Of a DNA stretch of 64,000 bases, positions 9,181-19,091 are shown piece after piece. The notes beneath the pieces were generated by a model that ran no database searches, was not told the DNA's origin, and was given only the letters and a program-made list of their open reading frames with translations. How positions within the stretch are numbered: position 1 is the stretch's first letter; every line of letters starts with the position of its first letter. The DNA comes from Dechloromonas sp. TW-R-39-2 (GTDB lineage Bacteria; Pseudomonadota; Gammaproteobacteria; Burkholderiales; Rhodocyclaceae): contig NZ_CP045202.1 in assembly GCF_016864195.1 (NCBI RefSeq), forward strand, positions 868,001-932,000, written 5' to 3'. The position numbers were made by a program, and so were the translations under genes.

Positions 9181-9849
9181 ATGCAAGTGCTGATTGTCGA
9201 AGACGATCGTCCGATCGCCGAGAACCTGTACGATTTTCTGGAAGCACGCGGCCACCAGTGCGATTTTGCCGCCTCGCTGGCCGAGGCGCGGCGCATCATC
9301 GCCGAATCGACTCTCGATGTTGTCCTGCTCGACCGCAACCTGCCGGATGGCGATGGCGCCGACTTGGTACGCAGCCTGCGGGCTGCCGGCGAAATGCTGC
9401 CGGTTTTGCTGTTGACCGCGAGAGATACGCTGGACGACAAGCTCGACGGCTTCGATGCCGGGGCCGATGACTATCTGATCAAGCCGTTCGCCCTCAAGGA
9501 AGTCGAGGCCCGTTTACTGGCCCTGCAACGTCGTCGTGCGCCGCGTAACGAGAGTGAGCGCTTGCAGCAGGGGCGGCTGAGTTTCGATCCGGCGGCGCAG
9601 GAGGTCTGCATCGATCAGGTGGCGCTTCGCCTGCCGCCCAAGGCGATCCGTTTGGTCACGATGCTGCTGCAACAGCCGAACCGGGTCTTTTCGCGGCGCG
9701 AACTGGAGGTCGCCGTCTGGGGGCAGGCCCAGGAGTCGAGCGACAACCTGCGCAGCATCCTGCACACGGTACGCAAGGCGATTGGCGCGAGCGGTGCCGT
9801 TGAAATCGTCAATATGCACGGATTGGGCTACAAGCTTGTTTGCCACTGA
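9181..9849 (+). CDS. OmpR/TctD-family response regulator
   Basis: A 222-residue transcription factor. The N-terminal receiver domain has the acidic pocket E7-D8-D9, the phosphoacceptor D51 in LLDRNLPDGDG, and a Lys in DDYLIKPF. The C-terminal half is a winged-helix DNA-binding domain (about 125-220) with RVFSRRELEVAVWG. ATG 9181 directly follows the TGA of the cyclase gene. The sensor kinase gene follows 13 bases later. The pair resembles TctD/TctE and QseB/QseC systems, but targets and signal cannot be read from the sequence. Confidence 0.9.
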   Translation: MQVLIVEDDRPIAENLYDFLEARGHQCDFAASLAEARRIIAESTLDVVLLDRNLPDGDGADLVRSLRAAGEMLPVLLLTARDTLDDKLDGFDAGADDYLIKPFALKEVEARLLALQRRRAPRNESERLQQGRLSFDPAAQEVCIDQVALRLPPKAIRLVTMLLQQPNRVFSRRELEVAVWGQAQESSDNLRSILHTVRKAIGASGAVEIVNMHGLGYKLVCH

Positions 9850-9862
9850 GTCGGTGCCGAGC

Positions 9863-11146
9863 ATGCGTTTCCGGGTGGCCGCGGCGGTGGCGGCACTGGC
9901 CTTGCTGGTCATCCTGGCCCAGTCGGTGGCGATGTTCAGCCTGTTCGAGGAAAAAGAAGAGGAATTCATCGAAAGCCTGATCACCCAGCAAATCGCACAC
10001 AGCATGGAAGTCTGGGCCAGCGCTCCGGAGGCGGCCTATCCGCACACGCCGGACATGCAGTTGTTCCGGATTGCCAAGGGCGATGCCCTGCCTGCCAGCT
10101 TGCCCGGCCCGATCCGGCAACTGGCGGTCGGCAATCATGAGCTCTACCTCGATGGACGCGAGTTTCATGTCGCGGTACGCGACGATCCGCAAGCCCGGTT
10201 CATCCTGGTCTACGACGTGGACGACCATGAAAACCGCTTGCGCGGACTGCGCCTGATTACCCTGACGGCCGCCGTCCTGCTCGCCTTGCTCGTCTTGCTG
10301 GTGACCTACGTGCTGGCCGGGCGCGTCGTTGTCCGCCTGGAACACCTTGCCCGGCGGGTAGCCAACGGCTCCCCCGGCTCCCTGGTCGAACCTGGCATGG
10401 AGCGCGAGTTGCTGGCCATTGCGCATGCCGTCGACGGTTACCGGGCGCAGCAGGAAGCGCAGCTTGAGCGCGAAAGGGATTTTGCCGCACACCTGTCGCA
10501 CGAACTGCGCACGCCGCTCACCGCGATTCGTACCGATGCCGAAATGCTGGCCAGCCAGCCGGACCTCCCGGCCGGGGTCGGCAAACGCGCTTTACGCATG
10601 ATGGGCAGCGTCGACCGTGTCACTGCGCTGGCCGGCAGTCTGTTGCTGCTGGCCCGCGAAGCGCAGCCGGCCCTGCCGGAAAAGGTGCTGCTGCACGAAG
10701 CCGTGCAGGGCGTCTGGGATGCCTTGCAGCGGGCCACGCCGAGCCCGCTTGAATTGACCCTCGATGTGCCGGCCGAATGTGTCGTGCTGGCCGATCCATC
10801 GTTGCTCGATCTGGTTCTGCGCAATGTGTTCGACAACGCCCTGCGCCACAGCCGGGCTGTGGCAGATGGATGCATTGTTTGCCGGCTGGACGGCACCCGC
10901 TTGTCGATTATCGATTGCGGCGATGGCTTTGCACCTGCCGAGCTGGCACACGTTTTCGAACGCTTCTACAAGGGGGCGCAAGGTGGGCACGGTCTAGGCC
11001 TGGCGCTGGTCGATCATGTCTGCCGGGCGACCGGCTGGCGGGTGGCGGCGCAAAATGCAGCAGACGGTGGGGGCGAAGTGACGATCGATTTCGGCGCTGC
11101 GCTTGAAGTCTCCGGACAGACCGGTTTTTTGTCGTCTACTCACTAA
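9863..11146 (+). CDS. Sensor histidine kinase, partner of the upstream regulator
   Basis: A 427-residue inner-membrane kinase. The first membrane helix is about residues 3-24, a short periplasmic sensor covers about 25-130, and the second helix is near 133-155. The dimerisation/phosphoacceptor helix has HLSHELRTPLT with H213. The ATPase domain shows the N box FDNALRHS, G1 DCGDGFAP, and G2 GHGLGLALV. I take ATG 9863, whose product starts with MRFRVAAAV; in-frame TTG 9836 would overlap the regulator gene. A conventional intramembrane-sensing TctE-like architecture. Confidence 0.87.
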   Translation: MRFRVAAAVAALALLVILAQSVAMFSLFEEKEEEFIESLITQQIAHSMEVWASAPEAAYPHTPDMQLFRIAKGDALPASLPGPIRQLAVGNHELYLDGREFHVAVRDDPQARFILVYDVDDHENRLRGLRLITLTAAVLLALLVLLVTYVLAGRVVVRLEHLARRVANGSPGSLVEPGMERELLAIAHAVDGYRAQQEAQLERERDFAAHLSHELRTPLTAIRTDAEMLASQPDLPAGVGKRALRMMGSVDRVTALAGSLLLLAREAQPALPEKVLLHEAVQGVWDALQRATPSPLELTLDVPAECVVLADPSLLDLVLRNVFDNALRHSRAVADGCIVCRLDGTRLSIIDCGDGFAPAELAHVFERFYKGAQGGHGLGLALVDHVCRATGWRVAAQNAADGGGEVTIDFGAALEVSGQTGFLSSTH

Positions 11147-11202
11147 AACATCACGCCCGGTCGGCTAAAGTGGCGGCATCTTTTTGCCAACGGTTACCGA
11201 TC

Positions 11203-13104
11203 ATGATGTTTCGTGCCCTGAACGGATCCGCCATGCGACTTTGGGGCCTGACCGCCCTGCTGGCCATGGCCGTATTTTTTGTCACCCGCTGCGTGCTGTT
11301 TGCCCAGTCCGTACTGGTCAGTGATCAGTCATTCAGCGTTCTGCTCGGTGGCTTGGCGCTGGGTTCCTGGCGCGATATTCCGGCCGCCGCCGTGGTTGCT
11401 TCGCCGTGGCTGCTCTTCGAGCTGCTGCTCAAGCCGAGCTGGCGCGACCGCCTGCGTCGTCCGCTGTTCGGGTTGTACATCTTCACGCTGCTTTTCGTCG
11501 GCGTATCCGAAGGCATCTTCTGGGACGAATTCAGCGTCCGCTTCAATTTCATCGCACTCGATTACCTGGTTTTCACCACCGAAGTCATCGGCAACATCCG
11601 TGAATCCTATCCGGTCGGCAAGATCGTCGCCGCACTGCTCGCCCTCTCGGCGCTGATCTTCTGGGCGCTGCGTCGTCCGTTCAAATCCGCCGTGACCGCT
11701 GAAGCACCGCGCCGCAGCCAGTTTGCCTGGGGCCTCAGCCTGCTGGTGCTGGTCTGGGTCGTGGCCTACAAGATGGCCCCGCCCGAATTTTCACCGAACA
11801 ACTTTGCCAACGAACTGGCCGACAACGGCTGGCGCAGTTTCCTCTGGGCAGCACGGCAGAACAAGCTGGATTACCGCCAGTTCTACGCCACCCGGCCGGA
11901 TGCCGAAGTGATGGCCGACCTGCAGCGTCTGTCCGGCCACAGCCAGGTCAGCGCAACACTCGATGCCGGGCAAAAGGCCGCCTACAAACCGGTGAAAGCC
12001 GGTGGCAAGCAGCCGAACGTCGTCGTCGTGATGATGGAAAGCATGTCCGCCGAGTACATGGCGACTTTCGGCAACACCGAAAACCTGACCCCGAACCTCG
12101 ACCGGCTGGCCGGTGAAGGGCTGTTGTTCACGCATCTCTATGCCGCCGGCACCCGGACGGTTCGCGGTCTGGAAGCGCTGTCGGCCGCCTTGCCGCCGCT
12201 GCCCGGCAAGTCGGTCGTGCGTTGGCCGGACATCACGCGCCTCAACACGCTGGGCAGCGTGCTCGCCGCGCGTGGCTGGGCGCCGCACTTCCTCTACGGC
12301 GGCTACGGCATGTTCGACAACATGAATGGCTTCTTCGGCGCGCAGGGCTACAAGGTGACCGACCGGACCAATTTCCAGGATGGCCTGGTCCAGTTCGAAA
12401 ACATCTGGGGGGTGGCCGATGAACACCTGTTCGATCAGGTGCTGATCGACATGGACAAGGACGCCGCTGCCGGCAAGCCGTTCTACGCCCACATCATGAC
12501 TGCCTCCAACCACATTCCCTTCACTTACCCGGATGGCCGGATCGACATTCCATCGCCGGGCAAGCGCAACGGGGGCGTCAAGTACGCAGACTTCGCGGTC
12601 GGCCGCTTCATGGAAATGGCGCGCAAGAAAGACTGGTTCGACAACACCATCTTCCTGTTTGTCGCCGACCACTGCGCAAGCAGCGCCGGCAAGAGCAAGA
12701 TCCCGGTTCATCGCTACCATATCCCGGCCATCGTCTATGCACCCAAGCTGGTCGCCCCGAAGAAGGTCGATACGCTGGCCAGCCAGATCGATCTGGCCCC
12801 GACGCTGCTAGCCATGCTCGGCCTGCAAGGCGACGACCGCTTCATCGGGCGCGACATTTTGAGTACGCCGCCGGCAGAAGGCCGGGCCCTGCTGTCGACC
12901 TACCAGAACCTGGGCTACCTGAAGGGCGACACGATGACCGTGCTGCAGCCCAAGCGCAAGATCGAGACTTTCCGGATCAGTGCCGACGGCAAGGATGCAC
13001 AATTGATCCCGACCGATGCGCAGCAGGCCAGCGAGGCCGTCGCCTACTTCCAGGGCGCCGCCCTGTTGATGGAAAAGCACGGCACCAACGGCAGCGCCCG
13101 CTAG
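11203..13104 (+). CDS. LTA-synthase-like sulfatase-fold phosphotransferase
   Basis: About 633 residues. Roughly five N-terminal membrane helices (to about residue 190) are followed by an extracytoplasmic alkaline-phosphatase/sulfatase domain starting near 270 with NVVVVMMESMSAEYM. The segment GTRTVRGLEALS near 316-327 holds the expected catalytic threonine. HIMTASNHIPF and FVADHCA supply further metal ligands. In gram-negatives such proteins usually move phosphoglycerol or similar groups onto envelope glycans. The PAP2 phosphatase and diacylglycerol kinase that follow would recycle the diacylglycerol produced, which supports a phospholipid donor. Start choice among 11203, 11206 and 11233 is uncertain. 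Confidence 0.82.
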   Translation: MMFRALNGSAMRLWGLTALLAMAVFFVTRCVLFAQSVLVSDQSFSVLLGGLALGSWRDIPAAAVVASPWLLFELLLKPSWRDRLRRPLFGLYIFTLLFVGVSEGIFWDEFSVRFNFIALDYLVFTTEVIGNIRESYPVGKIVAALLALSALIFWALRRPFKSAVTAEAPRRSQFAWGLSLLVLVWVVAYKMAPPEFSPNNFANELADNGWRSFLWAARQNKLDYRQFYATRPDAEVMADLQRLSGHSQVSATLDAGQKAAYKPVKAGGKQPNVVVVMMESMSAEYMATFGNTENLTPNLDRLAGEGLLFTHLYAAGTRTVRGLEALSAALPPLPGKSVVRWPDITRLNTLGSVLAARGWAPHFLYGGYGMFDNMNGFFGAQGYKVTDRTNFQDGLVQFENIWGVADEHLFDQVLIDMDKDAAAGKPFYAHIMTASNHIPFTYPDGRIDIPSPGKRNGGVKYADFAVGRFMEMARKKDWFDNTIFLFVADHCASSAGKSKIPVHRYHIPAIVYAPKLVAPKKVDTLASQIDLAPTLLAMLGLQGDDRFIGRDILSTPPAEGRALLSTYQNLGYLKGDTMTVLQPKRKIETFRISADGKDAQLIPTDAQQASEAVAYFQGAALLMEKHGTNGSAR

Positions 13105-13113
13105 GCTTGCAAC

Positions 13114-13848
13114 ATGTCGCGGCGCTGGTTTCTCGGTCATGCAGCCTGGCTGGCGGGCAGCGCCCTGGTGCTGCTCGTTGTGTTCGAGCAAACCGGGCTG
13201 GACCTCACCCTGGCGCGTCCGTTCTACGACGCCGCCGTGCATGATTTTCCGCTCCGCCAGCATTGGTTGTTCGCACCGGTTTTTTACTACGGCTTCAAGT
13301 TCGCCGTGCTGTCGAGCGCCGTCTTTGCCGCCGTCGGCTGTCTGCTCTGCCTGAGCGGCAAGGCTGACTGGTTGCCGAAGCGTGCGGCGGCGCTGGCCCT
13401 GCTCGGGCTGATCCTGATTCCCTCGGCGGTGGCCTTGCTCAAACTCAATACCAACCGGCATTGCCCGTGGGATCTTGCCGAGTTCGGCGGGTTTGCCCCC
13501 TACCTCGGGCTGCTGGCCGAAATGCCGGGCGATATCGTGCGTGGCGTCTGTTTCCCGGCTTCGCATGCGGCGACCGGCTTCATGTGGCTGGCCCCGGCGC
13601 TGGCCCTGCATGCTGTTTCACCGCACTGGTCGCGTCGCGCCATCTGGCTGGCCTTGTTGCTTGGCACGGTGATGGGCCTGACCCGTCAGGCCCAGGGCGG
13701 GCATTTCATTTCACATACCTTGTGGTCGGCCTGGCTGGCCTGGGCGATCACGCTGGCCCTGGCCGCCGGGCTTGGCCTCGGCCGTGCCTCAACTGCTCGG
13801 CCAGAGCACGCAGGCCCAGATCGCCGCGGCGTTGAACAGGCTCAGTAA
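13114..13848 (+). CDS. PAP2-family membrane phosphatase
   Basis: A 244-residue integral membrane protein. The three acid-phosphatase motifs are visible: LKLNTNRHCPWDL, FPASHAATGF (PASH in place of the usual PSGH) and TRQAQGGHFISHTLWSAW. This variant belongs to lipid phosphatase/phosphotransferase relatives acting on undecaprenyl or phosphatidyl phosphates, or on lipid A. It starts 9 bases after the sulfatase-like gene, so they are probably co-transcribed. Its last 60 bases overlap the 3' end of the opposing dgkA. The exact substrate is unknown. Confidence 0.8.
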   Translation: MSRRWFLGHAAWLAGSALVLLVVFEQTGLDLTLARPFYDAAVHDFPLRQHWLFAPVFYYGFKFAVLSSAVFAAVGCLLCLSGKADWLPKRAAALALLGLILIPSAVALLKLNTNRHCPWDLAEFGGFAPYLGLLAEMPGDIVRGVCFPASHAATGFMWLAPALALHAVSPHWSRRAIWLALLLGTVMGLTRQAQGGHFISHTLWSAWLAWAITLALAAGLGLGRASTARPEHAGPDRRGVEQAQ

Positions 13849-14169
13849 CACCGCCGCACTGCCCATGTCCTTGGCCCGCTTGGCCAACTCGTGTTTTTCC
13901 GGCGAAGCCTTGTCCACCACCGCCTCGACGGCAGAGTTCAGGATTTCGACAATCAGGATCAGGATGATGCTGCCGATCAGAAGGGCGCGGTCGACACCGG
14001 TTTTTGCCAGAAAAAGGGCCAGCGGAACGGCCACGATGGCGAGCAGCACTTCTTCACGAAAAGCCGCCTCATTCTTCCACGCAGCCCCGAGGCCGTCGCG
14101 CGAATAGCCGAGGGCGTTCCACAGCCGGACAAAGCCCTTTTTTCCCTTGAATTGACTGGCGTCGCTCAT
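13789..14169 (-). CDS. dgkA: Diacylglycerol kinase
   Basis: A 126-residue trimeric membrane kinase that phosphorylates diacylglycerol to phosphatidic acid with ATP. The family signature is clear: [17 protein letters not shown] in the N-terminal amphipathic region, then [32 protein letters not shown] with the catalytic Glu and metal-binding residues, and three membrane helices. The ATG at 14169 overlaps the uvrA stop by four bases, so translation is coupled to uvrA. The 3' end runs 60 bases into the oppositely read PAP2 gene. It likely returns diacylglycerol released by the neighbouring phosphoglycerol-transferase-like enzyme. Confidence 0.92.
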   Translation of the reverse strand: MSDASQFKGKKGFVRLWNALGYSRDGLGAAWKNEAAFREEVLLAIVAVPLALFLAKTGVDRALLIGSIILILIVEILNSAVEAVVDKASPEKHELAKRAKDMGSAAVLLSLFNAAAIWACVLWPSS

Positions 14170-16991
14170 GATTTTCTGTCGAGTAATGGTTTGAGGAAGC
14201 GGCCGGTATGGCTGGCCTTGCACTTGGCGACCTGCTCAGGCGTGCCGGCGGCCAGAATCCGCCCGCCGCCGTCGCCGCCCTCCGGCCCGAGATCGACAAT
14301 CCAGTCGGCGGTCTTGATCACATCGAGATTGTGTTCGATGACGACGATGGTATTGCCGTTGGTCGCCAGCCGCTGCAGCACGCTGAGCAGCATCTCGATA
14401 TCCTGGAAATGCAGGCCGGTGGTCGGTTCGTCGAGGATGTACAGGGTCCGTCCGGTGTCGCGCTTGGACAGTTCGAGCGCCAGTTTGACGCGCTGTGCTT
14501 CGCCGCCCGACAGCGTCGTTGCGCTCTGGCCAAGCGTGATGTAACTCAGGCCGACATCGACCAGTGTCTGCAACTTGCGGGCGATGACCGGCACGGCATC
14601 GAAAAACTCACGCGCCTGCTCGACCGTCATGCCGAGAATGTCGTGGATGTTCTTGCCCTTGTAGTTGATTTCCAGCGTTTCGCGGTTGTAGCGCTTGCCG
14701 TGGCAAACGTCGCACGGCACGTAGATGTCGGGCAGGAAATGCATCTCGACCTTGATCATGCCGTCACCCTGGCACGCCTCGCAGCGCCCGCCCTTGACGT
14801 TGAAGCTGAAGCGGCCCGGCCCGTAGCCGCGGGCGCGCGATTCCGGGACCTGCGAAAAAAGATCGCGGATCGGCGTCAGCAGGCCGGTGTAAGTCGCCGG
14901 GTTGGAGCGCGGCGTGCGGCCGATCGGCGCCTGATCGACGTTGATTACCTTGTCGAACAGTTCCAGCCCGGAAATTTCCTGGTGTGGCGCCGGTTCGCTG
15001 GTCGAACCGTAAAGGTGGCGGGCGGCCGCGGCGTACAGCGTATCGTTGATCAGCGTCGACTTGCCCGAGCCGGAAACGCCGGTAATGCAGGTGAGCAGGC
15101 CGCCGGGAATCTCCAGCGTGACATCCTTGAGGTTGTTGCCGTAGGCGCCGACCACTTTGAGCTGTTTGTCGGGATTTTGTGGTCGACGCGATTTCGGGAG
15201 CGAAATCGAGCGGCGCCCGGACAGGTAGTCGCCGGTCATCGACAGCGGATTGGCCGCCACCTCGGCCGGCGTGCCTTCGGCGACGATGGAACCGCCATGC
15301 ACCCCGGCACCGGGGCCGATATCGATCACGTAATCGGCGGCGCGGATGGCGTCTTCGTCATGCTCGACGACGAGTACGGTATTGCCCATGTCGCGCAGGT
15401 TCTTCAGCGTTTCGAGCAGTCGGTCGTTGTCGCGCTGATGCAGGCCGATCGACGGTTCATCGAGCACATACATCACGCCGGTCAGCCCCGAGCCGATCTG
15501 CGAAGCCAGCCGAATGCGCTGCGCCTCGCCGCCCGATAGCGTTTCGGCCGAACGTTCGAGGCACAGGTAATCGAGGCCGACATTGATCAGGAAGGAGAGG
15601 CGGGCGGTGATTTCCTTGAGGATCTTGTCGGCGACCTGCGCCTTGGCGCCGGTCAGCGTCAGGCAATTGAAGTAATTGCGCGCCTCGCCGAGCGGCAGGC
15701 GGCTGATTTCGTGCAGCGTCTTGGCGCCGACCCGGACGTGGCGCGCCTCAACCCGCAGGCGCGTGCCGCCGCATTGCGGGCAGCCGGTGTTGCTGATGTA
15801 TTTCGACAGTTCCTCGCGCACCGCCTGCGAATCGCTGCCGCGATAACGTCGCTCAAGATTGGGGATGATGCCTTCGAAGGTGTGGCTGCGGTCGAAGCGC
15901 GTGCCCTTGTCGTTGAGATAGCGGAAATTGATTTCAGTCGCGCCGGAACCGTACAGGATCAGCTGGCGCACCGCCTCGGAAAGTTGCTCGAAAGGCGTGT
16001 CGACCGAGAAATCGTAATGCGCGGCAATCGATTCGATGATCTGGAAATAAAACTGGTTCTTCTTGTCCCAGCCGCGAATGGCGCCGCCGGCCAGCGACAG
16101 CGCCGGATTGGTGACGACCCGCTTGGGATCGAAAAACTGGATCACGCCCAGTCCGTCGCACTTCGGGCAGGCGCCCATCGGATTGTTGAACGAGAAAAGA
16201 CGCGGCTCCAGCTCCTGCAAGGCAAACGAGCAGACCGGGCAGGCAAACTTGGCGGAGAACATGTGTTCCGTGCCGCTGTCCATTTCCAGCGCCATGGCCC
16301 GGCCCTCGGCATGGCGCAAGGCGGTTTCGAACGATTCGGCCAGGCGCTGGCGCATGTCGTCGCGCACCTTGAGGCGGTCGACCACGACATCGACATTGTG
16401 TTTCTGCGACTTGGCCAGCTTCGGCACATCGTCGATCTCATACACCGTGCCGTCGACCCGCACCCGCGCAAAACCCTGGGCGCGCAGTTCGGCAAACAGA
16501 TCAACCTGCTCGCCCTTGCGATTGGCTACCACCGGCGCCAGGATCATCAGCTTGGTTTCAGCCGGCAGGGCCAGTACGGTATCGACCATCTGCGACACCG
16601 TTTGCGCTTCGAGCGGCTGATTGTGGTCCGGGCAATACGGCGTACCGGCGCGGGCGAAGAGCAGGCGCAGGTAATCGTGGATTTCGGTGACCGTGCCGAC
16701 GGTTGAACGCGGGTTGTGCGAGGTTGCCTTCTGCTCGATGGAAATGGCCGGCGACAAGCCTTCGATCAGATCGACATCCGGCTTTTCCATCAACTGCAGG
16801 AATTGCCGGGCGTAGGCCGAGAGCGATTCGACGTAGCGGCGCTGCCCCTCGGCATACAAGGTATCGAAGGCCAGCGACGATTTGCCCGAGCCGGAAAGCC
16901 CGGTGATCACGATCAGCTGATCGCGCGGCAGGTCGAGGTTGATGTTCTTCAGATTGTGGGTGCGCGCACCACGAATGCGGATGGTTTCCAT
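14166..16991 (-). CDS. uvrA: Excinuclease ABC subunit A
   Basis: The 941-residue damage-recognition ATPase of nucleotide excision repair, full length. Two ABC modules are present: Walker [15 protein letters not shown] near residue 32 and [14 protein letters not shown] near 640, each with an LSGGEAQR signature. The zinc modules show CPVC…CPKC near 253-285 and CEACQGDG…CDVC near 740-770. The start ATG at 16991 gives [17 protein letters not shown], the canonical N-terminus. It is divergent from the MFS/ssb genes with one lipoprotein gene between, and it is followed by dgkA with a four-base overlap. Confidence 0.97.
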   Translation of the reverse strand: METIRIRGARTHNLKNINLDLPRDQLIVITGLSGSGKSSLAFDTLYAEGQRRYVESLSAYARQFLQLMEKPDVDLIEGLSPAISIEQKATSHNPRSTVGTVTEIHDYLRLLFARAGTPYCPDHNQPLEAQTVSQMVDTVLALPAETKLMILAPVVANRKGEQVDLFAELRAQGFARVRVDGTVYEIDDVPKLAKSQKHNVDVVVDRLKVRDDMRQRLAESFETALRHAEGRAMALEMDSGTEHMFSAKFACPVCSFALQELEPRLFSFNNPMGACPKCDGLGVIQFFDPKRVVTNPALSLAGGAIRGWDKKNQFYFQIIESIAAHYDFSVDTPFEQLSEAVRQLILYGSGATEINFRYLNDKGTRFDRSHTFEGIIPNLERRYRGSDSQAVREELSKYISNTGCPQCGGTRLRVEARHVRVGAKTLHEISRLPLGEARNYFNCLTLTGAKAQVADKILKEITARLSFLINVGLDYLCLERSAETLSGGEAQRIRLASQIGSGLTGVMYVLDEPSIGLHQRDNDRLLETLKNLRDMGNTVLVVEHDEDAIRAADYVIDIGPGAGVHGGSIVAEGTPAEVAANPLSMTGDYLSGRRSISLPKSRRPQNPDKQLKVVGAYGNNLKDVTLEIPGGLLTCITGVSGSGKSTLINDTLYAAAARHLYGSTSEPAPHQEISGLELFDKVINVDQAPIGRTPRSNPATYTGLLTPIRDLFSQVPESRARGYGPGRFSFNVKGGRCEACQGDGMIKVEMHFLPDIYVPCDVCHGKRYNRETLEINYKGKNIHDILGMTVEQAREFFDAVPVIARKLQTLVDVGLSYITLGQSATTLSGGEAQRVKLALELSKRDTGRTLYILDEPTTGLHFQDIEMLLSVLQRLATNGNTIVVIEHNLDVIKTADWIVDLGPEGGDGGGRILAAGTPEQVAKCKASHTGRFLKPLLDRKS

Positions 16992-17096
16992 CGCTGTTCT
17001 AACCGGCTGGGGTGAAAGCGGGAACTATACGCAAAACAGCCGGCGATTGCACCGTCAAACTGTATGAACATACAGCTTGGCGGTGCCGCCGGACGA

Positions 17097-17714
17097 TCAG
17101 CGCTGCGCAGCGCTGAAGCTTTCCTGCTCGATCAGCCACTGGCCGTCGATCAGGCGGAACTGCAGAGTCTTGACCCCGCTGTCGGTCTTGCTGTTCGAGC
17201 GATATTGCTGCGTGAAGCTGGCGCTGACCCGCTGCGCATCAAGTTGGCGAATATCGGCCCGGCCAAGCGTCAGCTCGATTTCGCCGGCCTTGCCGATGAC
17301 GCGCTGGCGTGCTGCCTGCCAGCGGGCCGGGCTGCTTTCGCCGGCCTTGAAACCCGGCGCGTAGAACGCCAGGTAAGCCGGCACGTCGCGGCTGGCCCAG
17401 GCTTGCCGCCAAGCGGCCAGCTGGCTGCGCACCGCCTCTTGCGGGTCGGGCATGGCGGCTGGCGCTGCACGGGGCTGCAGCGGCGCAGCCGGTGCTTCGC
17501 TGGCGCGGGCCGGGGGCGGTGCCGCGAACGTGGTTTGCGGTGGTGCATCGCCCGGCATTTCGGGCGGCGGCTTGATCTGCGTGCGTGTCGAGGCCGGCGC
17601 TTCCGGCGCGTCGAACAGGTAGGAACGCGTGCTGCTGCAGCCGCTCGTGCCGGCAACGACCAGCAGTAAAGCGGCAAGCAGCGTGCTGCGATTTTTCTGT
17701 GAAGACTGTCCCAT
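17097..17714 (-). CDS. Lipoprotein with C-terminal NTF2/SnoaL-like domain
   Basis: A 205-residue predicted lipoprotein: a hydrophobic leader ending in VVAGTSGCSS, then a Pro/Ala-rich linker (about residues 40-95), then a compact domain from about 100 with QLAAWRQAWASRDVPAYLAFYAPGF and a final strand GQWLIEQESF. This domain matches the NTF2-like module found attached to envelope proteins such as Cds6-type L,D-transpeptidase partners. ATG 17714 is preceded by a GGGGGTG ribosome-binding site. It lies alone between uvrA and the MFS gene. Function unknown; an envelope or cell-wall role is only a guess. Confidence 0.75.
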   Translation of the reverse strand: MGQSSQKNRSTLLAALLLVVAGTSGCSSTRSYLFDAPEAPASTRTQIKPPPEMPGDAPPQTTFAAPPPARASEAPAAPLQPRAAPAAMPDPQEAVRSQLAAWRQAWASRDVPAYLAFYAPGFKAGESSPARWQAARQRVIGKAGEIELTLGRADIRQLDAQRVSASFTQQYRSNSKTDSGVKTLQFRLIDGQWLIEQESFSAAQR

Positions 17715-17870
17715 GGTGTCACCCCCATTCCGTGTGAGGCTTGCAGCATATACGATCAGGATATTTTCGGCTGAACGCCGTGCCGCGCGCCGTGTCTTTA
17801 TGCCGGAAGCGCGATTCAAACCTGCTAATATTGCCGCCTTCGCTGCAATGCAACAAAGGTTGTTCCGCTG

Positions 17871-19079
17871 ATGTCCATTCCCGCTGACCGCATGAGTCCC
17901 GAAGAGCGCCGCGCCGGTGCTTCGCTGGCTTCCATCTTCGCCCTGCGCATGCTTGGGCTGTTCCTGATCCTGCCGGTCTTCTCCGTTTATGCCAAGACCC
18001 TGCCGGGCGGCGACAACCTGGCGCTGGTTGGTTTTGCGCTGGGCGCCTACGGCCTGACCCAGGCCATTTTCCAGATTCCCTACGGCATTGCCTCCGACAT
18101 CTTCGGGCGTAAGCCAGTCATTGTCATCGGCCTGCTGATTTTTGCGCTGGGCAGCTTTGTCGCCGCCTGGGCGCCGGACATGAACTGGATCATCGTCGGT
18201 CGGGTTTTGCAGGGCGCCGGGGCGATTTCCGCCGCCGTCACCGCGCTGGCCGCCGACCTGACGCGGGAAGAACACCGCACCAAGGTCATGGCCATGATCG
18301 GCTCGTCGATCGGCCTGGTCTTTGCGCTCTCGCTGGTTGGCGCACCGATCCTTTACGGCTGGATCGGCATGGGCGGCCTGTTCTGCATGACCGGCGGGCT
18401 GGCGCTGGCCGCCATCATCCTGCTGCTCAAGGCCGTGCCGCCCGCCCCACCAACCAACGGCCATGAAAAGCTGCCGCTGCGCCGGGTGATTTTCGACAAG
18501 GATCTGCTGCGCCTCAACCTCGGCATCTTCGTGCTGCATATCGTGCAAATGGCCATGTTCGTCGTTCTGCCGCATGCGCTGGTCGACCACGGCGGGCTGG
18601 AAGCCGCCTCGCACTGGAAGGTTTATCTGCCTGCCGTGCTGGTTTCGTTTGCCGTGATGATTCCGGCGATCATCGCCGCCGAGCGCAAGGACAAGATGCG
18701 CCCGATCTTCCGCGCCGCCATCGGCCTGCTGGCCATCGTTCAAATCGGCCTGCTGTTTTTCGGCCAGAGTTTGTGGACGCTCTCGCTCTGGCTGCTGCTC
18801 TTTTTTGTCGCCTTCAATGTGCTGGAAGCCACGCTGCCGTCGCTCGTTTCGCGCACGGCACCGGCTGCGGCCAAAGGCGCTGCGCTGGGCGTTTACAACA
18901 CGACGCAGGCCATCGGCCTGTTCATCGGCGGCGCAGCCGGCGGTTATGTGGCGCAAAATTTCGGTGATAATGCGGTTTTTGCGACCGCCGCCGTCCTGGC
19001 TGTTATCTGGCTGGTCGTTGCAAACTCAATGAATTTTCCGCGGCCGCGCACAGCGCCGGCAGCGACCCAAACTGTTTAG
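17871..19079 (+). CDS. MFS transporter
   Basis: A 402-residue, 12-helix major facilitator protein. The loop 2-3 signature appears as GIASDIFGRKPVIVIG and the helix 5 antiporter-type motif as GPILYGWIG-like (VGAPILYGWIG). N- and C-halves are separated by a charged loop (residues about 190-215). YajR-type relatives carry an extra C-terminal domain, which is absent here. The substrate cannot be deduced. The order uvrA (divergent), MFS, ssb is common in betaproteobacteria. ssb begins 12 bases after its stop. Confidence 0.85.
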   Translation: MSIPADRMSPEERRAGASLASIFALRMLGLFLILPVFSVYAKTLPGGDNLALVGFALGAYGLTQAIFQIPYGIASDIFGRKPVIVIGLLIFALGSFVAAWAPDMNWIIVGRVLQGAGAISAAVTALAADLTREEHRTKVMAMIGSSIGLVFALSLVGAPILYGWIGMGGLFCMTGGLALAAIILLLKAVPPAPPTNGHEKLPLRRVIFDKDLLRLNLGIFVLHIVQMAMFVVLPHALVDHGGLEAASHWKVYLPAVLVSFAVMIPAIIAAERKDKMRPIFRAAIGLLAIVQIGLLFFGQSLWTLSLWLLLFFVAFNVLEATLPSLVSRTAPAAAKGAALGVYNTTQAIGLFIGGAAGGYVAQNFGDNAVFATAAVLAVIWLVVANSMNFPRPRTAPAATQTV

Positions 19080-19091
19080 GAGAAAAGGGTA

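Noticed and set aside
7120..9255. A 711-codon minus-strand frame opposite the binding protein and cyclase genes
   Set aside because: Shadow of three verified genes; no start context or motif.
17715..18956. Minus-strand frame continuing upstream of the NTF2-like lipoprotein, opposite the MFS gene
   Set aside because: The lipoprotein begins at ATG 17714 with a ribosome-binding site and signal peptide; the upstream extension is His/Gln/Asp-rich antisense of a real transporter.
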